DNA from: Earliella scabrosa
Lineage: Eukaryota > Basidiomycota > Agaricomycetes > Polyporales > Polyporaceae
DNA length: 64,000 nucleotides
Assembly (NCBI GenBank): GCA_022605405.1
Contig: JABYQQ010000010.1
Span: 620,001 to 684,000 of the forward strand
Reading direction: 5' to 3'
In this document: positions 10,671 to 23,515 of the stretch, piece after piece
Layout: every line of letters begins with the position of its first letter
Numbering within the stretch: position 1 is the first letter of the stretch
Notes under the pieces: generated by a model
Seen by the model: only the letters and a program-made list of their open reading frames with translations
What the model was told of the DNA's origin: nothing
Database searches by the model: none
Made by a program: the position numbers and the translations under genes

Positions 10671-12102
10671 ATGTCAATACCGTACCACCAGTACGTGGAC
10701 TACTCAAACCCTGCAACGCCCCGTGTGTACGCTTGGGAAGTAGCGTCCTCAACGTCAGACCAAGACCCCGCCCTCCAGTTTCCTCCTCAAGACTCTCAGC
10801 AGCATCAACAGCAACAGCAGCAGATCTCGCCCAGTCAGCTTCAACTCCAGCAACTCCCTCCGCCTATGCCACCTCAACAGCACCAGCAACATACAACGTC
10901 GCCGCAAGAGCACTCTCACCAGCTCCAGCAACATCAGCAACACCACCAACATCAGCAGCAGCAACAGCAAGCGCAGGTGCAAGTGCAAGGGCTAGGACAG
11001 TTCAGTATCACACCTCAGCACCAGACCATCCAAGTCGTCCCCAGCGCGGGCCAGCCCCAGTATCGATTTGAGACCGTCACCGAGGAAGACTTCATCCACG
11101 CCAGCGCGACCGGGGAGCGGCTGCCAGGGACCTCGTCCCGCCGCCGCGGCGCGTCCAAGCCCCCGTCCTTGCACGTCGACACGTCCCGCGCGTCGTCGTC
11201 CTCGGCCGCAGCGGCCGCGAGCCCCAGTGCGCTCTCTTCTGCAGGGGCCGGGCCCCTCCGCGTGCCGCATTCGCGGCCGCACGTCGTGCAGCAGCCTGGT
11301 CACCCGTACCGCCGCCCGCAGTCGCGCGCCGCGTCTGGCGGCTCCGGCGGGGCGCAGGCTGCTCCTGTGAGATCTCGTCGAGTGAGTGAGTTGCAGTCTC
11401 TGAGCCAGACGCCTCAGACGAGTGCGGGCGGCGCGATGTCCATGTCCATGTCCATGATGTCCGTGCCGACGTCTGCATCGACGTCGGCGCTGCCCGCGGT
11501 TGGGACAGCGATGGCTGTGAATTGTCCGGCGTCGAACGCGTGGCGCGACGGCCTGCTCGGGCTGACAAGGTGCGTGCGCGCTGCGAGTCCTGCTCCATGC
11601 CCCCCTCTTGATCTTTGCGAGCAGCTTCGACCCGGCCGCGACGCCGACGACGACGGGTGGGATGCCCCAGCCCGTACGGCGGTACGCGATCCGCGCGGAC
11701 GTCCACTACGGCTCGGAAGAGAACGTCATGACGGCGATGTTCGAGCTGCCCGGCGTGAAGAGGAGTGATCTGCGTGTCACGATGTCTGTGTGCCCCTTCA
11801 GTCGTGTGCGTCAAGTGACTGTGTCCGGCCTCGCGCGTGCGGTCCTGCCCGTCCAGGGCCACTCAGTGCGCGAACGCAAGTTTGGCGAGTTCTTCAGGAC
11901 GCTGCCCGTCCCGCCAGACACAAGGGTGCGTCCGTCTCCGCGTCGGTGCTGCCGTCCGAGGTTGCTGACGGTCTTCCTGCGCATGCTTGCTTGTTAGCCT
12001 GAAGACGTCGTGGTGTCCCTCGAAGACGGAATTCTCACTCTGAAGATACCCTGCGGTACTCCTGCTCAGGCGGAGCCGCCCCAAGATATCCCCATCCCAT
12101 GA
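10671..12102 (+). CDS. HSP20/alpha-crystallin domain protein with Gln/His-rich N-terminus
   Basis: Small heat-shock-type chaperone domain at the C-terminus of a 435-aa protein. Join(10671..11569, 11622..11925, 11998..12102) has consistent phases. Residues about 40-105 are dominated by Gln and His. Residues 130-300 are Ser/Ala/Arg-rich and disordered, with a short Met-Ser repeat. The alpha-crystallin domain covers roughly residues 320-425: VRRYAIRADVHYGSEENV, MTAMFELPGVKRSDLRV, a long loop, VRERKFGEFFRTLPVP, PEDVVVSLEDGILTLKIP. Classical HSP20s are 150-250 aa, so the 300-residue extension is unusual. The start is the first ATG after a short leader. It could be a non-heat-inducible regulator carrying this fold. 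Confidence 0.82.
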
Positions 12103-13560
12103 GGCGTTAGGCCCAGAAGATGATTTCGAACCCGCCGTGTGTCCTGTATAGATCTCGAGTCTTGACTCTCGTGCTCGGCCCATGCGAGCACACGCATCTT
12201 GGATCTTGGTCCTCCCAGTGCATAGCTGTATTCATCCACTACTCCGTCCAGCGCAACGTCCATCACGCTTTGCTGTGTCAGCTGTCTTGTCTCCCCATCG
12301 TATCCAAGCCACGCGGATGAGAACGCACCCCATGTCGATATCCTGCATTGTCGCCTCCTGTCCTGAACGCATCTTGAACACGCACGGGTCCACAAAATGT
12401 ACACGTACGATACTGTATCTCCCGGCACCGGTACCCAGATTCCCTAATTCCTGCTCTAACCCCATCACCTCTCGGGCGTTAGGCCCGTCCATGGACGACT
12501 CGCATACATATACCATAGTCAAAGCTCTCCTGCATTGGACTTGTACTAGTTGTTGGGTGCCTACCTTCGTATTTATGTAGTACGGTAGAGAACGCTTGCA
12601 TCTTGGATCTTGGATCATCATCGCGCGTGCTTGACCCTGTTCTCGACCAACACCAGGGCGGATTAGCTATAGGAAGATACAGCATGCCACTGCAAGACAG
12701 TAGATGTAGATGGTTATTTGAGTGTGGGTGGTCGCCACGACGAAAGCGCCGGTATATAGTATCGCCTGATATCTCCGACTCTTTTCCCCGTTCTGTGCTA
12801 GCTCCTCACTTCGACAGGACTCGACAGGTAAGCGTTGCACCGCATCTTCGCCGTTTCAACGTGCTGGGGTCGCTGTCGCTGACTGCATGCGCTGCAGCCC
12901 GGACGTTAGGAATGCCTATCCTATTCTTACCCGCTGCCCACTTCCTGACGTGAGATGTCCAGCTCATGACCAAGCGCTGTCGACAATAATCAGGCTCCGC
13001 GGAACGCACGTATGCTGATGAGGGTGAGCGCAGAGAAGGTGGCGTAGGTTGCTAGCCGTGCACTTGACCGATTGGAGCCAACGCGGCGATGGTCTCTTGA
13101 CTTGCAGCTGCGGACGCCGGAGGATGTTCCATTTGGCACGGAGGCACTGGTCTGTCCAATAAGACGATGCCATGGAGGTATGCAGCGCAAGCCTCGTCTG
13201 TGAAAGGACATGTCTCATCAGTCACCTGCAGTAGGCATCGGCATTTCAGGCCTCACTCTCAAGTGTGCATACGCAATCGAGCTCTCCCATCTTCGCGAAG
13301 GGGCGTGCGCGCGGCGGAGGAAGCACAGCAAATAGGCTTTGTGCTTCCAGTTTGACTGCTGGCTGACGGAGCAATACATAGAACGTGGATGCTTGGGTAC
13401 CTCGTCTCCTTAGCAGGCTATCCGAGCGACGCCTCATGAGAACCCCCTCAAGCACCCCGACCCTTCGTTCTCGGGCGCTCATCTGGATCACCCCTTACAT
13501 ATACCTGCCAGGAAATGTAAGTCCTGCAAGCTGCCCGACCGCGGGTTTGCGTCTACCACC
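12103..13560. other. 1.46-kb stretch without a supported protein gene
   Basis: No coding gene convinced me. Around 12753-12759 there is a TATATAG box. About 75 bp on, a good donor (GACAG/GTAAGCG, donor at about 12829) and a later TGCAG acceptor near 12898 enclose a 70-bp intron-like segment. The spliced product would contain only a 13-codon ORF. A GGCGTTAGGCCC element occurs at about 12103 and again at about 12475. The right end is the promoter of the P450 gene. Confidence 0.35.
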
Positions 13561-15742
13561 ATGTTCCTCGTCGACCGCCTCCTCGACCTCGGTCCTCTCT
13601 CCTGGTTGCTGGTGGGGCTGTCCTCCATCCTCCTCTTCCACCTCGTGCCCTACTTCCTCGACCCTCACGCAATCCGCGCATACCCTGGTCCCGTTCTCGC
13701 AAGACTCTCCGACATCTGGCTGGGCTGGGTAGCAGCGCACGGGCATCGCTCAGAACGCGTCCACGAGCTTCACCAGAAATACGGTTAGTCTGTCGCACCT
13801 TCTCGCGCTCATGCTCCGTCCGAGCCCAGGCGCTCGTGACTTGGGCCAAGTGCGCACACATTCACGCGTGTCGTCGTCAACCGCACCACGGACACCCATA
13901 GGACTGCGTCCGTGATGATGCCACGACGCGCCAATGGCGCACCTCCGTCCTCTCTCACCCTCACATACCCACCCCTTGCTCACGTCATGTCGTCGTCCCC
14001 ACAGGTAAGTTCGTGCGCCTCGCGCCCAACCACCTGTCCATCGCGGACCCGGACGCGCTCCAGCTCGTCTACGGGCACGGCACGGGCACGCTCAAGTCCG
14101 AGTTCTACGACGCCTTCGTCTCCATCCAGCGCGGGCTCTTCAACACGCGCTCTCGCGCCCAGCACGCCCGAAAGCGCAAAATCGTCTCGCACATCTTCTC
14201 GCAGAAGAGCGTGCTGGAGTTCGAGCCCCACGTCCGCACGCACCTCGCCCAGCTTTTCCGCCAGTGGGACCGGCTCTGCGACGGCGGCGCGCGTGGGCTC
14301 GAGGGCGACGAGGGCGAGGGCGGCTGGCGGGGTCGCGACGGCCGTGTTTGGTTCGACTGCCTCCCGTGGTACAACTATCTCGCGTTCGACATCATCGGTG
14401 AGCATTCAACCCCCCTCTCCCTCCGCACCGCTGATTATCTCCACCGCGAGCGCGCTCACCCACCCTCTCCACCCTCTTCCAGGTGACCTCGCGTTCGGCG
14501 CGCCGTTCGGCATGCTCATCGCATGCAAGGACTCGGCCCCCGTCGCGGTCTCGCACAAAGCAGCGATGGCGGCCTACGGCAGCGCGGAGAAGAGCAAGGT
14601 CGAGATCCAGTACTTCCCCGCCGTGCAGGTCCTCAACGACCGCGGCGAGTACTCTGCCTCGCTGGGCGTGCTCCCCCCACACTGGCGCCCGCTCGCGAAG
14701 CGCATCCCGTGGTTCAGCAAGGGAAACCAGGCCGTGCAGCGCCTCGCCGGCATCGCGGTCGCTGCGGTCGCGCAGCGGCTGGGCGACCCGACGATAGAAC
14801 GCGTAGATCTGCTCGCGAAACTGCAGGAGGGGCGCGACGACAACGGGGACCCGATGGGCAGGGAGGAGCTCACGGCCGAGGCGCTCACCCAGCTGATCGC
14901 GGGGTCAGACACGACGTCCAAGTGAGCACGATCCCTGTTTGCGGTTCCCACTGTGAGTGCGAGGCGGATGAGACTGACCGCGCTCATAGCTCCTCCTGCG
15001 CAATAACCTACCACCTCGCGAAGAATACGCAAGCGCAGCGCAAGCTCCAGCAAGAGCTCGACGGCGCGCTCGCGGGCGACGACGACCCGGTCGCGACGTA
15101 CGAGCAGGTGAAGCGGCTCCCATACCTCGACGCGGTCATCAACGAGGCGCTCCGCATCCACGCGACGTCCGGGATCGGCCTCCCGCGCCTCGTGCCCCAG
15201 GGCGGGATGACCGTCTGCGGCCGCTTCTTCCCAGAGGGCACCGTGCTCTCCGTCCCGACGTACACCATCCACCGCGATAGGGACGTGTGGGGCGAGGACG
15301 TGGACGCGTTCCGCCCCGAGCGCTGGTTCGAGCAGGACAAGGCTGCTGTGCAGAAGACGTTCAACCCGTTCTCGTTTGGGCCGAGGTGAGTGTGCGCTTG
15401 CCGCTGTGCTGCGTGACCGCGGAAGGCGGGGGCAGCTCCTGGCGGGAAGGACGGCGGGCGCTGACAGTTGGACGTCGGGTGCGTTTCGCAGGAGCTGCGT
15501 CGGCCGGAACTTGGCTAGTCTCGAGCTGCTCGTCATCGTCGCGTCCATTTTCCGCCGCTACGAGTTCGTTCTGGAAGACCCCGAGGGAGAGGTGCGTTGC
15601 CTTCCATGCGCGGGAGTACTTAAAGATAGACGGCGCGCTGACGATCTTCCTTTTCCATTTCGGTGTGCAGCTCCAGACGCGGGAAGGCTTCCTGCGCAAG
15701 CCGGTGGAGTGCAAGGTTGGGATGAGGCGCAGGACCGTCTGA
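13561..15742 (+). CDS. cytochrome P450, CYP53-like (benzoate 4-hydroxylase type)
   Basis: Membrane-anchored heme mono-oxygenase of 540 aa from six exons: 13561..13783, 14005..14397, 14483..14921, 14990..15385, 15492..15591, 15671..15742. An N-terminal anchor runs from about residue 14 to 32, followed by the hinge AYPGP. The I-helix oxygen motif AGSDTTS is at 345-351, ExxR (EALR) at 404-407, FRPERW in the PERF region, and the heme loop FSFGPRSCVG with Cys486. The stretch IGLPRLVPQGG, then FPEGT and YTIHRD, matches the CYP53 style known for fungal benzoate para-hydroxylases, which act in detoxifying aromatic acids. Substrate assignment is by resemblance only. Intron 1 is 221 bp, long for this locus. 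The gene converges on LTN1 with 133 bp between stops. Confidence 0.88.
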
Positions 15743-15875
15743 GCGGGACGCGCGATGTGTAAGGTGTGTAAATACATTGCGAGATGATGTCTTAGTGTAC
15801 GATTCAAGATGCTACAAAGTTGGGATATCTTTCTTCTGATCCATGGCAGTATTTCGAGGGGACGTCGCAGTCTTC

Positions 15876-18800
15876 CTACCGCCCCGTCATGATCTCAGAA
15901 CGACACAGCGGGCAGCTCGACGAGTGACTCGAGTTGAACCACTGTCAGAGAGATCAGCACGCGACACGGGTATGCGGACAGGGCGGCAGGACTAACCTTG
16001 TAGAGGCACGCCGCGTGGAAGCGGTTCTTGCAGGTCTTGCACGGCTTGCGCGGGAGACTGCCGTCGGTGGCATTGACGACCCTACCCGAGGTGATATCGT
16101 CAGCCTCAACCTCACGGGTATAATGCGCATAGAGAGGACGTACGAATAGCAGATCGCGCACTCGGCGATACCCTCGAAGTGCGACGTCACGTTCTTGAGG
16201 AAGAAGCTCAGCCCGTCGACAATGCTCCCGCTCTGCATGCCCACGATGGTCGCGTCAGAAGTGTGTGGCACGCACATAGAAAGGGGGCTGAGAGACTCAC
16301 CCTGAACGTCAGGATCTGCTGCACGCCGAGCACCCAGGCGCGCCACCTGTCCTCGGTGACGCCGACGAGCTTCGAGTCCCGGATCTCGATTGTGTGTAGC
16401 GGCCAGTCCGCGGGGAGCTTCACGGTCAGCTCGAGGTTCTGCTCATCGACGGCATATGACGCCGTGACCTCGTTGACCGCGCTCGCGACTTTGACGGACA
16501 CGTTCTCCCCAGAAAGCTCCTGCGCCGCGTTCGGGTCCTTGACGCGCGCGAGCTCCGTGCGGATGATCGCGGGCGAGAAGTGCCGGGAGGTGTAGGAGGC
16601 GACCGCAGTCGAGAGCTGCCGGTCGCGGCAGTCGACGAGCCAGGTGCGGATGAGCGATGGGACGAGGAGGAGTGCGCGGTAGTAGAGGTGCGCGGTGAGA
16701 AGGCGGAGGCTGAGGGGGGAGTCCGGAGTGTATACTGCGCATGTGCGGTGGTGGGTCAGTGGGAGAGGGATACTTGTGGAGGTGGGAAGTCACTCACGGT
16801 CAAGGTAGAATTCGTCCACGTCCCACATCTCGAGCTTGAACGCCTTCGCGAATCCTCCATACAGGTCTAGGATGCCAAAGACGACCGGGAGGAGCCGAGC
16901 GCCAACGAGGTCCAGATCTCGGAGTTGGTCAATGTATCCCGACTTCACTTTGAGCGACTGGAGGTAGAGTTCGTAAATCTGCAATGGCCGCAAGGAACGT
17001 GAAGGACTCACTGCATCGGTGAACAGGTCAAGTGTCACCATCCAAGCCAATAGGTACCCAAGCCATTCCTGAAGAAACGTGTGAGTGTTGGATTCTCAGA
17101 ATCATCTCGATGCATATTCACCTGGCCATACTCTTCCGTATCTTCGTGGTTAAGGCTCCGCTGCAGGATGTCTAGCAGCTCCGCTGGAAGCTCGGCCTTC
17201 ATCGTACCCTCTGTGTCCACAGCGGCTTCTACGACAAGCTCCTCTGTGTACTTCTTCGCAGCCTCTTGCAGGAGCTGATAGGCCATCCTTTGTACGTTCA
17301 CCGATCCGTCGATGACGAGGTGACACATCTATGGGGACACCAGTCGTTGTTAGTGAGTGCGTTGAAGAGCAAGAGTCAGGTACTCACCTTTGGCAAGGTT
17401 TCGCGGGTGAGCAGCGAAGAGGGCAAGTCCTGGACAATCTGCAGCGCGAGTTCGCGACATGCAGAGAGCGGGGCCGAAGGCTTCTGGTCATCTGGAGCGG
17501 AACTTTCAGCTGGAGAGCCCAGTCTCAGCGCGAGGCAAACGTACCAAGCTTGAGAGAAATTAGGTCTCGAATAAGGGTCAGATCGGCAGATTTCCTCTCT
17601 TCCCAAGCCGCCTTGAGGGTCTTGTTTGTAGCAGCGTATTCTTCGATGAGAAGGAGCAGCTGGAGGGTCCTGTACAGTGTCACATAGGTAGAAGAGTCGT
17701 CTAGAGAGGAGTTCTGGTCCGATGAAGGATCAGATATCATCGGCCATCGCTAGAACACTCAATCTCACCTCCAGGTTGTTCTCTACGACGTCAAAGATAA
17801 GATCCCAATGGGCGCCGGGAACGTTAGACAAAATCGGGACCAGCGGCGCGAAAACAAGTGTCATCTCGCATTGTACGTCTTCTTCAAGATCCTCGTCCGA
17901 CGTTATCCACTGTTGACAAGCCTTGATGAGATTGACGGCGCGCGGTTGTGGAAGGAAAGCGACGTCCGACTCGGGGTCGGGGGCAGAAGCGGCCAGATTG
18001 CGGAGTAGCCACAACCCCTCCGTGTTTGCTTTCGATGCTGGTATGCCGAGTGTGCCTGCTGCAAGCTCGTTCCTGAACCGGTCGAGACGGGCGGGCTCGG
18101 GGGCGTAACGGGTGATGGAGAAAACGATTGCGAGGGACGTATGAGGAGCTAGAGATGCTACGTGAGCGACATATGATGATGATATTACCAGATCGCTCAC
18201 CTTGCTTCTCGAGTTTCCGAGCGACGACCATCCACTGCTCCGCATCAGCCTTAGTGGCAGTGCTGAATGCCTGGCGGAGAATCATATGCAGAACGCGCGA
18301 CTCGCGAATGGAGTCGTTCCGTCGCGCACGGCCGACCAGGTCAACGATCAGCTGCCCAACGCCGTCCAGTCCGGTCGTCGGGCCTTGCCCCAGCAAAGAG
18401 TTCGTCACAGCTTTGTGCCATTGTTCTTCCGCAGTTGAAGACAGTAGATACGCGGTGAGTTGTTGCACTTTATCCAGCACTCCCTGCAATGCCGATCGCG
18501 AGACTGATTGCGAGAACACGGGGCTCTCCTTGGACGGTAGATTCTTGAGCTCCTCCGCATAGATGGCGAGTGCAAGGAAATGGTGAAGGACCCAGGCGTT
18601 ATCTCGGGCAGTCTGCCGGTCGTCGGCTAGATAGACTAGGAGGCCGTGAACTATGCGAGCGTATTTGGAGAAGCCTTGCGAGTCGTACTGGGAGGCAGTA
18701 CTCCTCGGAGCGCGATACTGACTAGGCGGCGGTACAAGCGGGTCAACAACTGCGAGGCAGGAGTCCAGTGGTGTTGATGGCAGTGCCTCGAGCATGGTGT

Positions 18801-21800
18801 CGAAGTCCGAGCGAGAGGGGAAAATGTCCACCAGAGCGTTGACGTCGAGATCGGAGGTGCTAGTGAACGTTCGCAGTATCTGCTCGGGTCTGAATGTATC
18901 GCGGTTAGGCTTTGTAGCTGTCAACAAACAGTTCATCATCACTTACGTTGGTTTGGCCAGACAGTCCACGAGTAGCTCGCGAAGGAGATGCTTGATGACA
19001 CCTAGTGTGTTGGTCTTCACATCACCGGACGCGCGTGTCTGCCACTTGTCCCAAAGGCCCCTCGCAAGTTTCTGTTGCTCGGGGTCCACTGTCATAGTGT
19101 TTGGCAGCAAGAACGCAAATAGGTAGATGTACGGGAATAGGGACGGTGCGGCGGTGCCCAACAATGCTCCAGAGGCGTCTTGTTCGACGAACGCGCCGAG
19201 GAGCGTCAACGGAATGGCGAAGGCATCCAAGGAGATCTTCTCGTCACGCAAGACGCTATCAAAGTGCAGCACGAAAGCGTCGACCAATCCACGCAGCAGA
19301 TTCTCTCGACAGCTACTCGAGACGAACGGCTCTGTGGTCATAACCGTAAGAGATGACACCACGTACACAACCGTCCTGAGGGACATACCGTAGGATAGTA
19401 ACAGTCGACGGAACAGCGACGCATTCGTCGTATTTGGTGGGCCATTGAGAGCGTTCGTGAGCAGATGACCGGCCAGTTCGTGTAGCTCTTCTCCCTGAGG
19501 GCGCAGGTATGCTGGAAGAGCCCCTTTGTCGGCGGCGTCCAGCAAGGGAGGAAGTAGAGTGTCGACCTCGTCTGTATGACGCGCAACTGCCTCAAGAACT
19601 TTGTGCCACACCGACAGGCAAGCTGCTTCGTCCTTGCGATGCCTCAGATAGAGCAGCAGTAGCGACGGCAGAGCAATCAGTAGTTGATGAGTATAGTTCT
19701 GCACTAGATCGTCTATACCCTACATGAGAAGTCAGTGAGTTGAGACGTGGTAGTAAACGGGCCGATGATACCTTGGTTATCTGGGGCTCTGCGAAGACAA
19801 TATCTCCAAAGGTATCCAGGATGTTGACCAGTGACGCGACATTATCCCGTTGCGTCTCTTCGGCCTGAAGGAGTGCGGCGCACTGGTCGATCGCGGCCCT
19901 CACAACCTCGATCACAAGTGCATTCGCAGCGTCACCGGGCACGGTGTCCTTCTGGAACAGCGCTGAAAATTGCTTCAGCAGCTCCGGCACCAGGGGCGGA
20001 ATGGCACCGGCCGGTGATGCAACGGACTTCTGGATCTCTCCAGAGAGCACGCCCCAGGCGATGTCGAACAGATCTGGAAAACAGTGAACGATGGAAAGGC
20101 AATGATTTCCACTATGCATACCTGGGCCAAACTTGTACAGCGACATTAAGGTCTTCGCCAGCTCTGTACCCGCTTGCTTCCCCCGGACTTTCAGCTGACC
20201 AGACGAAAGCTCCTCCCAAGTGCGCTTGACTTGTTCCTGAAGGAGGGCCTTCGCACTTTCAGCGACATCTACCACGTTGTCGCCAGCCTTGCCCTGGACA
20301 AGTAAGACAGCCTCATCGTGGGGCGCAGCAGACAGCCGCCGGATGATCAAGACGAGACATTCCAAGAGAGATGAGAGGAAAGCAGCGGATGCCGCAACGC
20401 GATCGAGCGAGTTCAGCACTCGCGCATCAACCGCTGCCCAGAAGGATGTGAAGAGGTCCTCCAGCGGGTGCGAGGAGGAAGACGAGATGATCTACATATG
20501 CGTCAGTCGCGAAGCTTCTCAATCCTTCTGGGGTGCGGATGATACATACAGAGGACGGGATTGTGGACAGAATCAAGATAACAGTGGGATAGCCCTGCGT
20601 CGGGGAGCCCGAGCAGCCAGTCGCAAGGAACTGCAGGAACTCAGCATACGCCTCCGATGGACTAGTCAAGGCGGTTGTCGAGGGCCTTGTGGGCGGGGGC
20701 TTTGCTGCATTGTCGTCATCGTGATCCGACTCGTCGTCTTCATCTTCATCCTCTTTATCACCTTCAGCCTCCAAAAGCCAGGCATTCGGATGTTCTGAGA
20801 GGTGTCAGTGTGATGTAGTAAGGTCGGACGCGTAGAACTCACCCTTGAGGAAAACAAGTAGCGGTTGCCACATTGAAGCCCTCACGTTTGCATCAGGCTC
20901 TACCCAGGACGAACGCAAGACTGCTCGGCTCAGCACAGGAAGCAATGGTTCTAGACGACCTGTAGGCATAGATGTTGAATACATAACGAGGTACGCCCCG
21001 AGCAGGGTGCCTACCTTTGCATGTCTGGTTCAGCGTGTGGAGTAGAGACCACGCCGATCGCCTCACAGGCGGTTGCTCGAACCCAAAGCTCTCCGTGTCG
21101 ACGAACGGCGGAGACCTTCCATGATACAATGAAGACCACAACGCAGGATTCGCCAGTGCGGACAGAAACCCGCTGTGGGTAGGATCTGTGCCAGACGCAG
21201 CGGTATTTCCAGCGCTTTCGCTCGTCTTGTCTGGCAGCGCAAGGATTGCATCTAAATGATTCATGGAAGGAAGAAAGGAATCTCATTGAATACTGGTACA
21301 TGTAGTCCACGAAAGACATTGGACACCCACTCAGTACCCACTCGGTTGCTCCGAACGCACCGACGCGAAGCCGCGCCTTCCTATCCTCCTCCTTCTCCTC
21401 GTCCTCGTCAGTCTTCGCGCGAGTGCTAGCCTCGTCATCTTTCTTGACAGGTGTCCCGCGCCCGGACCCCTTCTTGCCTGTAGTCACGATGGGGATAACG
21501 GGCTGTGGTGGGTTGATGTAGAGATAGACACCAACGGGGTCAAGGAGCGTTCTTTGCACGAACTCCCAGAGACGCGCGAGGCGGGTGGAATCGAGAGGCA
21601 GCTTCTCTTCTGATGCATCCCTAGTGGAAACATACCTGGTCCACGCTTCCTTGGCAAAAGAAGAAACTTGCCGATCGACGTCATGTACGGCGAGACACCA
21701 TGAGCCGAGGATAGATTCAGCTTGGTCCGACGAGACGACCTCGTGAAGTTGGAAGAATAATTGCTTGCGTAGAGTTGGGATTTGCAAGATGGAGGTGTGA

Positions 21801-22316
21801 AGCCCGATTGCTAGCAGACGTATGCGTCTGGAAGGATGTAAGAAAAGGGACGGGATATGGTGCAGCTGGATTCAGTATCAGAGAGAGCGTGTGGAGGACA
21901 AGTATCATGGTGGGGCGTACCCAGACTGGGATTGTCTCCTGGAGCGTGTAGACGAGGTGCTCTCCCTCGTCTCCGCGCTGTGCTCTACCCACCCAGGCGG
22001 TCTGCAAGTCCTCCAGTGCCCTCCTCTTGGTTGTGGCATCCTTCTTGGAGAGCCGGCGCAGTACAACGAGTAGCTCCGGCGGTAGTCGTTGGGCAAGACC
22101 AAGCGTATCGAGAGGATCGGGCTGGACAGGAGCGGGCTTGACTGGGGGAATGTATACCTTCTTCCTGGGCTCCGTCTTGCTCTTCTTGTCCTTGCCCTTC
22201 GGTTTCTTCTCCTTGGGCATCTGAGGCTCTTCTACGACGCCATGGGCGGTGGCCGCCTTGCGCGCATGTTTCTTGCGTGTGGCGGACGTCGCGGACGACT
22301 TGCCCTTCGGCGCCAT
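15876..22316 (-). CDS. LTN1: listerin, E3 ubiquitin ligase of ribosome quality control
   Basis: Large E3 ligase that ubiquitinates stalled nascent chains on 60S subunits. The N-terminus (start 22316, MAPKGKSSATSATRKKHARK) contains a basic stretch and then LGLAQRLPPELLVVLRRLSKKDATTKRRALEDL, the conserved listerin N-terminal pattern. A long HEAT-like helical middle is spread over many exons with 45-60 bp introns. The C-terminal variant RING is intact: ECAICYS, then LPRKPCKTCKNRFHAACLYK, then WFNSSHSSSCPLCRSEI, ending at TAG 15876-15878. Length is about 1,700 aa, as expected for fungal Ltn1/Rkr1. I did not place every internal exon border. Read together with eL42 and NAA15 it adds to a translation-related neighbourhood, but no operon-like meaning is implied. 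Confidence 0.92.
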
Positions 22317-22607
22317 CGGGGGCAGAAGAGGCTATCGATGTGCAAAGTCAAGGGGGTTGCGAAGTGAGTGTATTGGGTTCTCGAGTCGTACTCAAAACCG
22401 TTCTCGGAACCGCTGCTCGATGACGAGGTGGCCAGGGATTACGTCACGTGTCCCCTGACTCACTGGCCTGCGAAGCCTCGTCTTGCTGCGGTAAGGCTCG
22501 TAAGTCGTTCTTTGCAGTCCGAGACAGACTGGAGAGCATAGTGTTTGCGAACAGAAATGAATGGATAGCGATACACGCAACACAGCGACGAATCCAACAC
22601 GAGCTAG

Positions 22608-23515
22608 CTACTTTGAATCCAGGGCAGCAAGGTGATCGACCAGCTCCTCCATCACGGATTTCGTACGCTTGTGTCCTAGATCCGCTCCTGCGCTGGCGGC
22701 AGAGCCGGGCAGGGCGGGTGCCCCAGAAAAACGCTTCGTGGGCACGAGCGGTGTTGATTTGGGCTCGAAACCAGGGGCGATCCGACGAAGCGCTTCCTTC
22801 TTCCGCCGCTCTTTCTCTTCTTCCCGTGCTTTCAGATATGCCTCGCGGCGTGCAGCATGAGCAGCGAGCGTTGATCTTCGAGATGCTTCCACAGTGAGCA
22901 CATGGGGTTCTAGGGTGAACGGATAGACGAACTATACGAGACGCAACCCGATGAGTGATATGCTCGACGACTTTGAGTAGCATGGATGGGCTTACGTAGG
23001 CAGTAACGCTATCCGGGAGGGGGTGAATGTCTGGTGGGTGCTCTACCTGTGAAGATACCTCAAGTGTGTCATGCATCCATAGTTCACGGAGGATGTCCCT
23101 TACAGGTCTCGGAAGACGAAGGCTAGGGGATTTGATCAAGGGAACGTGTGATGCTGCTGCATACTGAGATCGCGCTGAACCATGAACAGGGATGTATTTC
23201 AGCAATGACTATGCAAGCATGTCCGTAGGACTCACATTGGTTTGACATATGGCTGCTAGCTTCAAGCTTCAGATTGGCTGAAACCTCGAGGCACACTACC
23301 CTGAAGTCAGAGATGTTCAGAGCAAAGCAAGTCTTCGCGTAGACTTACACGATCCTCTTCTTCAAGAGACCGGAGCTGAAGCTGTTGTGGTTAGCGATCA
23401 AGGTGTGCCACAAAGAAATCCAGTTCCGACAGGTCCGGGCGCTCCGCGAACTGCTTCCGCGCCCAGGATTCGACCAGCCAACACCATGCAAGTCGACACA
23501 AACTTGTTGGGACAT
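22608..23515 (-). CDS. conserved-looking protein of unknown function, 238 aa
   Basis: I do not recognise the family. Four exons, complement(22608..22931, 22996..23156, 23236..23300, 23349..23515), join in phase (2, 1, 0) with GTAAGT, GTGAGT and GTAAGC donors, which makes chance unlikely. The N-terminus is MSQQVCVDLHGVGW, followed by NWISLWHTLIANHNSFSSG, then a hydrophobic VVVCLEVSANLKLEAS. The middle is helix-like (RPVRDILRELWMHDTLEVSS). The C-terminus is strongly charged (LKAREEEKERRKKEALRR) and ends in VMEELVDHLAALDSK. No signal peptide or membrane segment is evident. It sits between LTN1 and the divergent zinc-finger gene at 23998. Confidence 0.65.

Noticed and set aside
11092..11862. 256-codon minus-strand open frame
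   Set aside because: Antisense to the HSP20-like gene.
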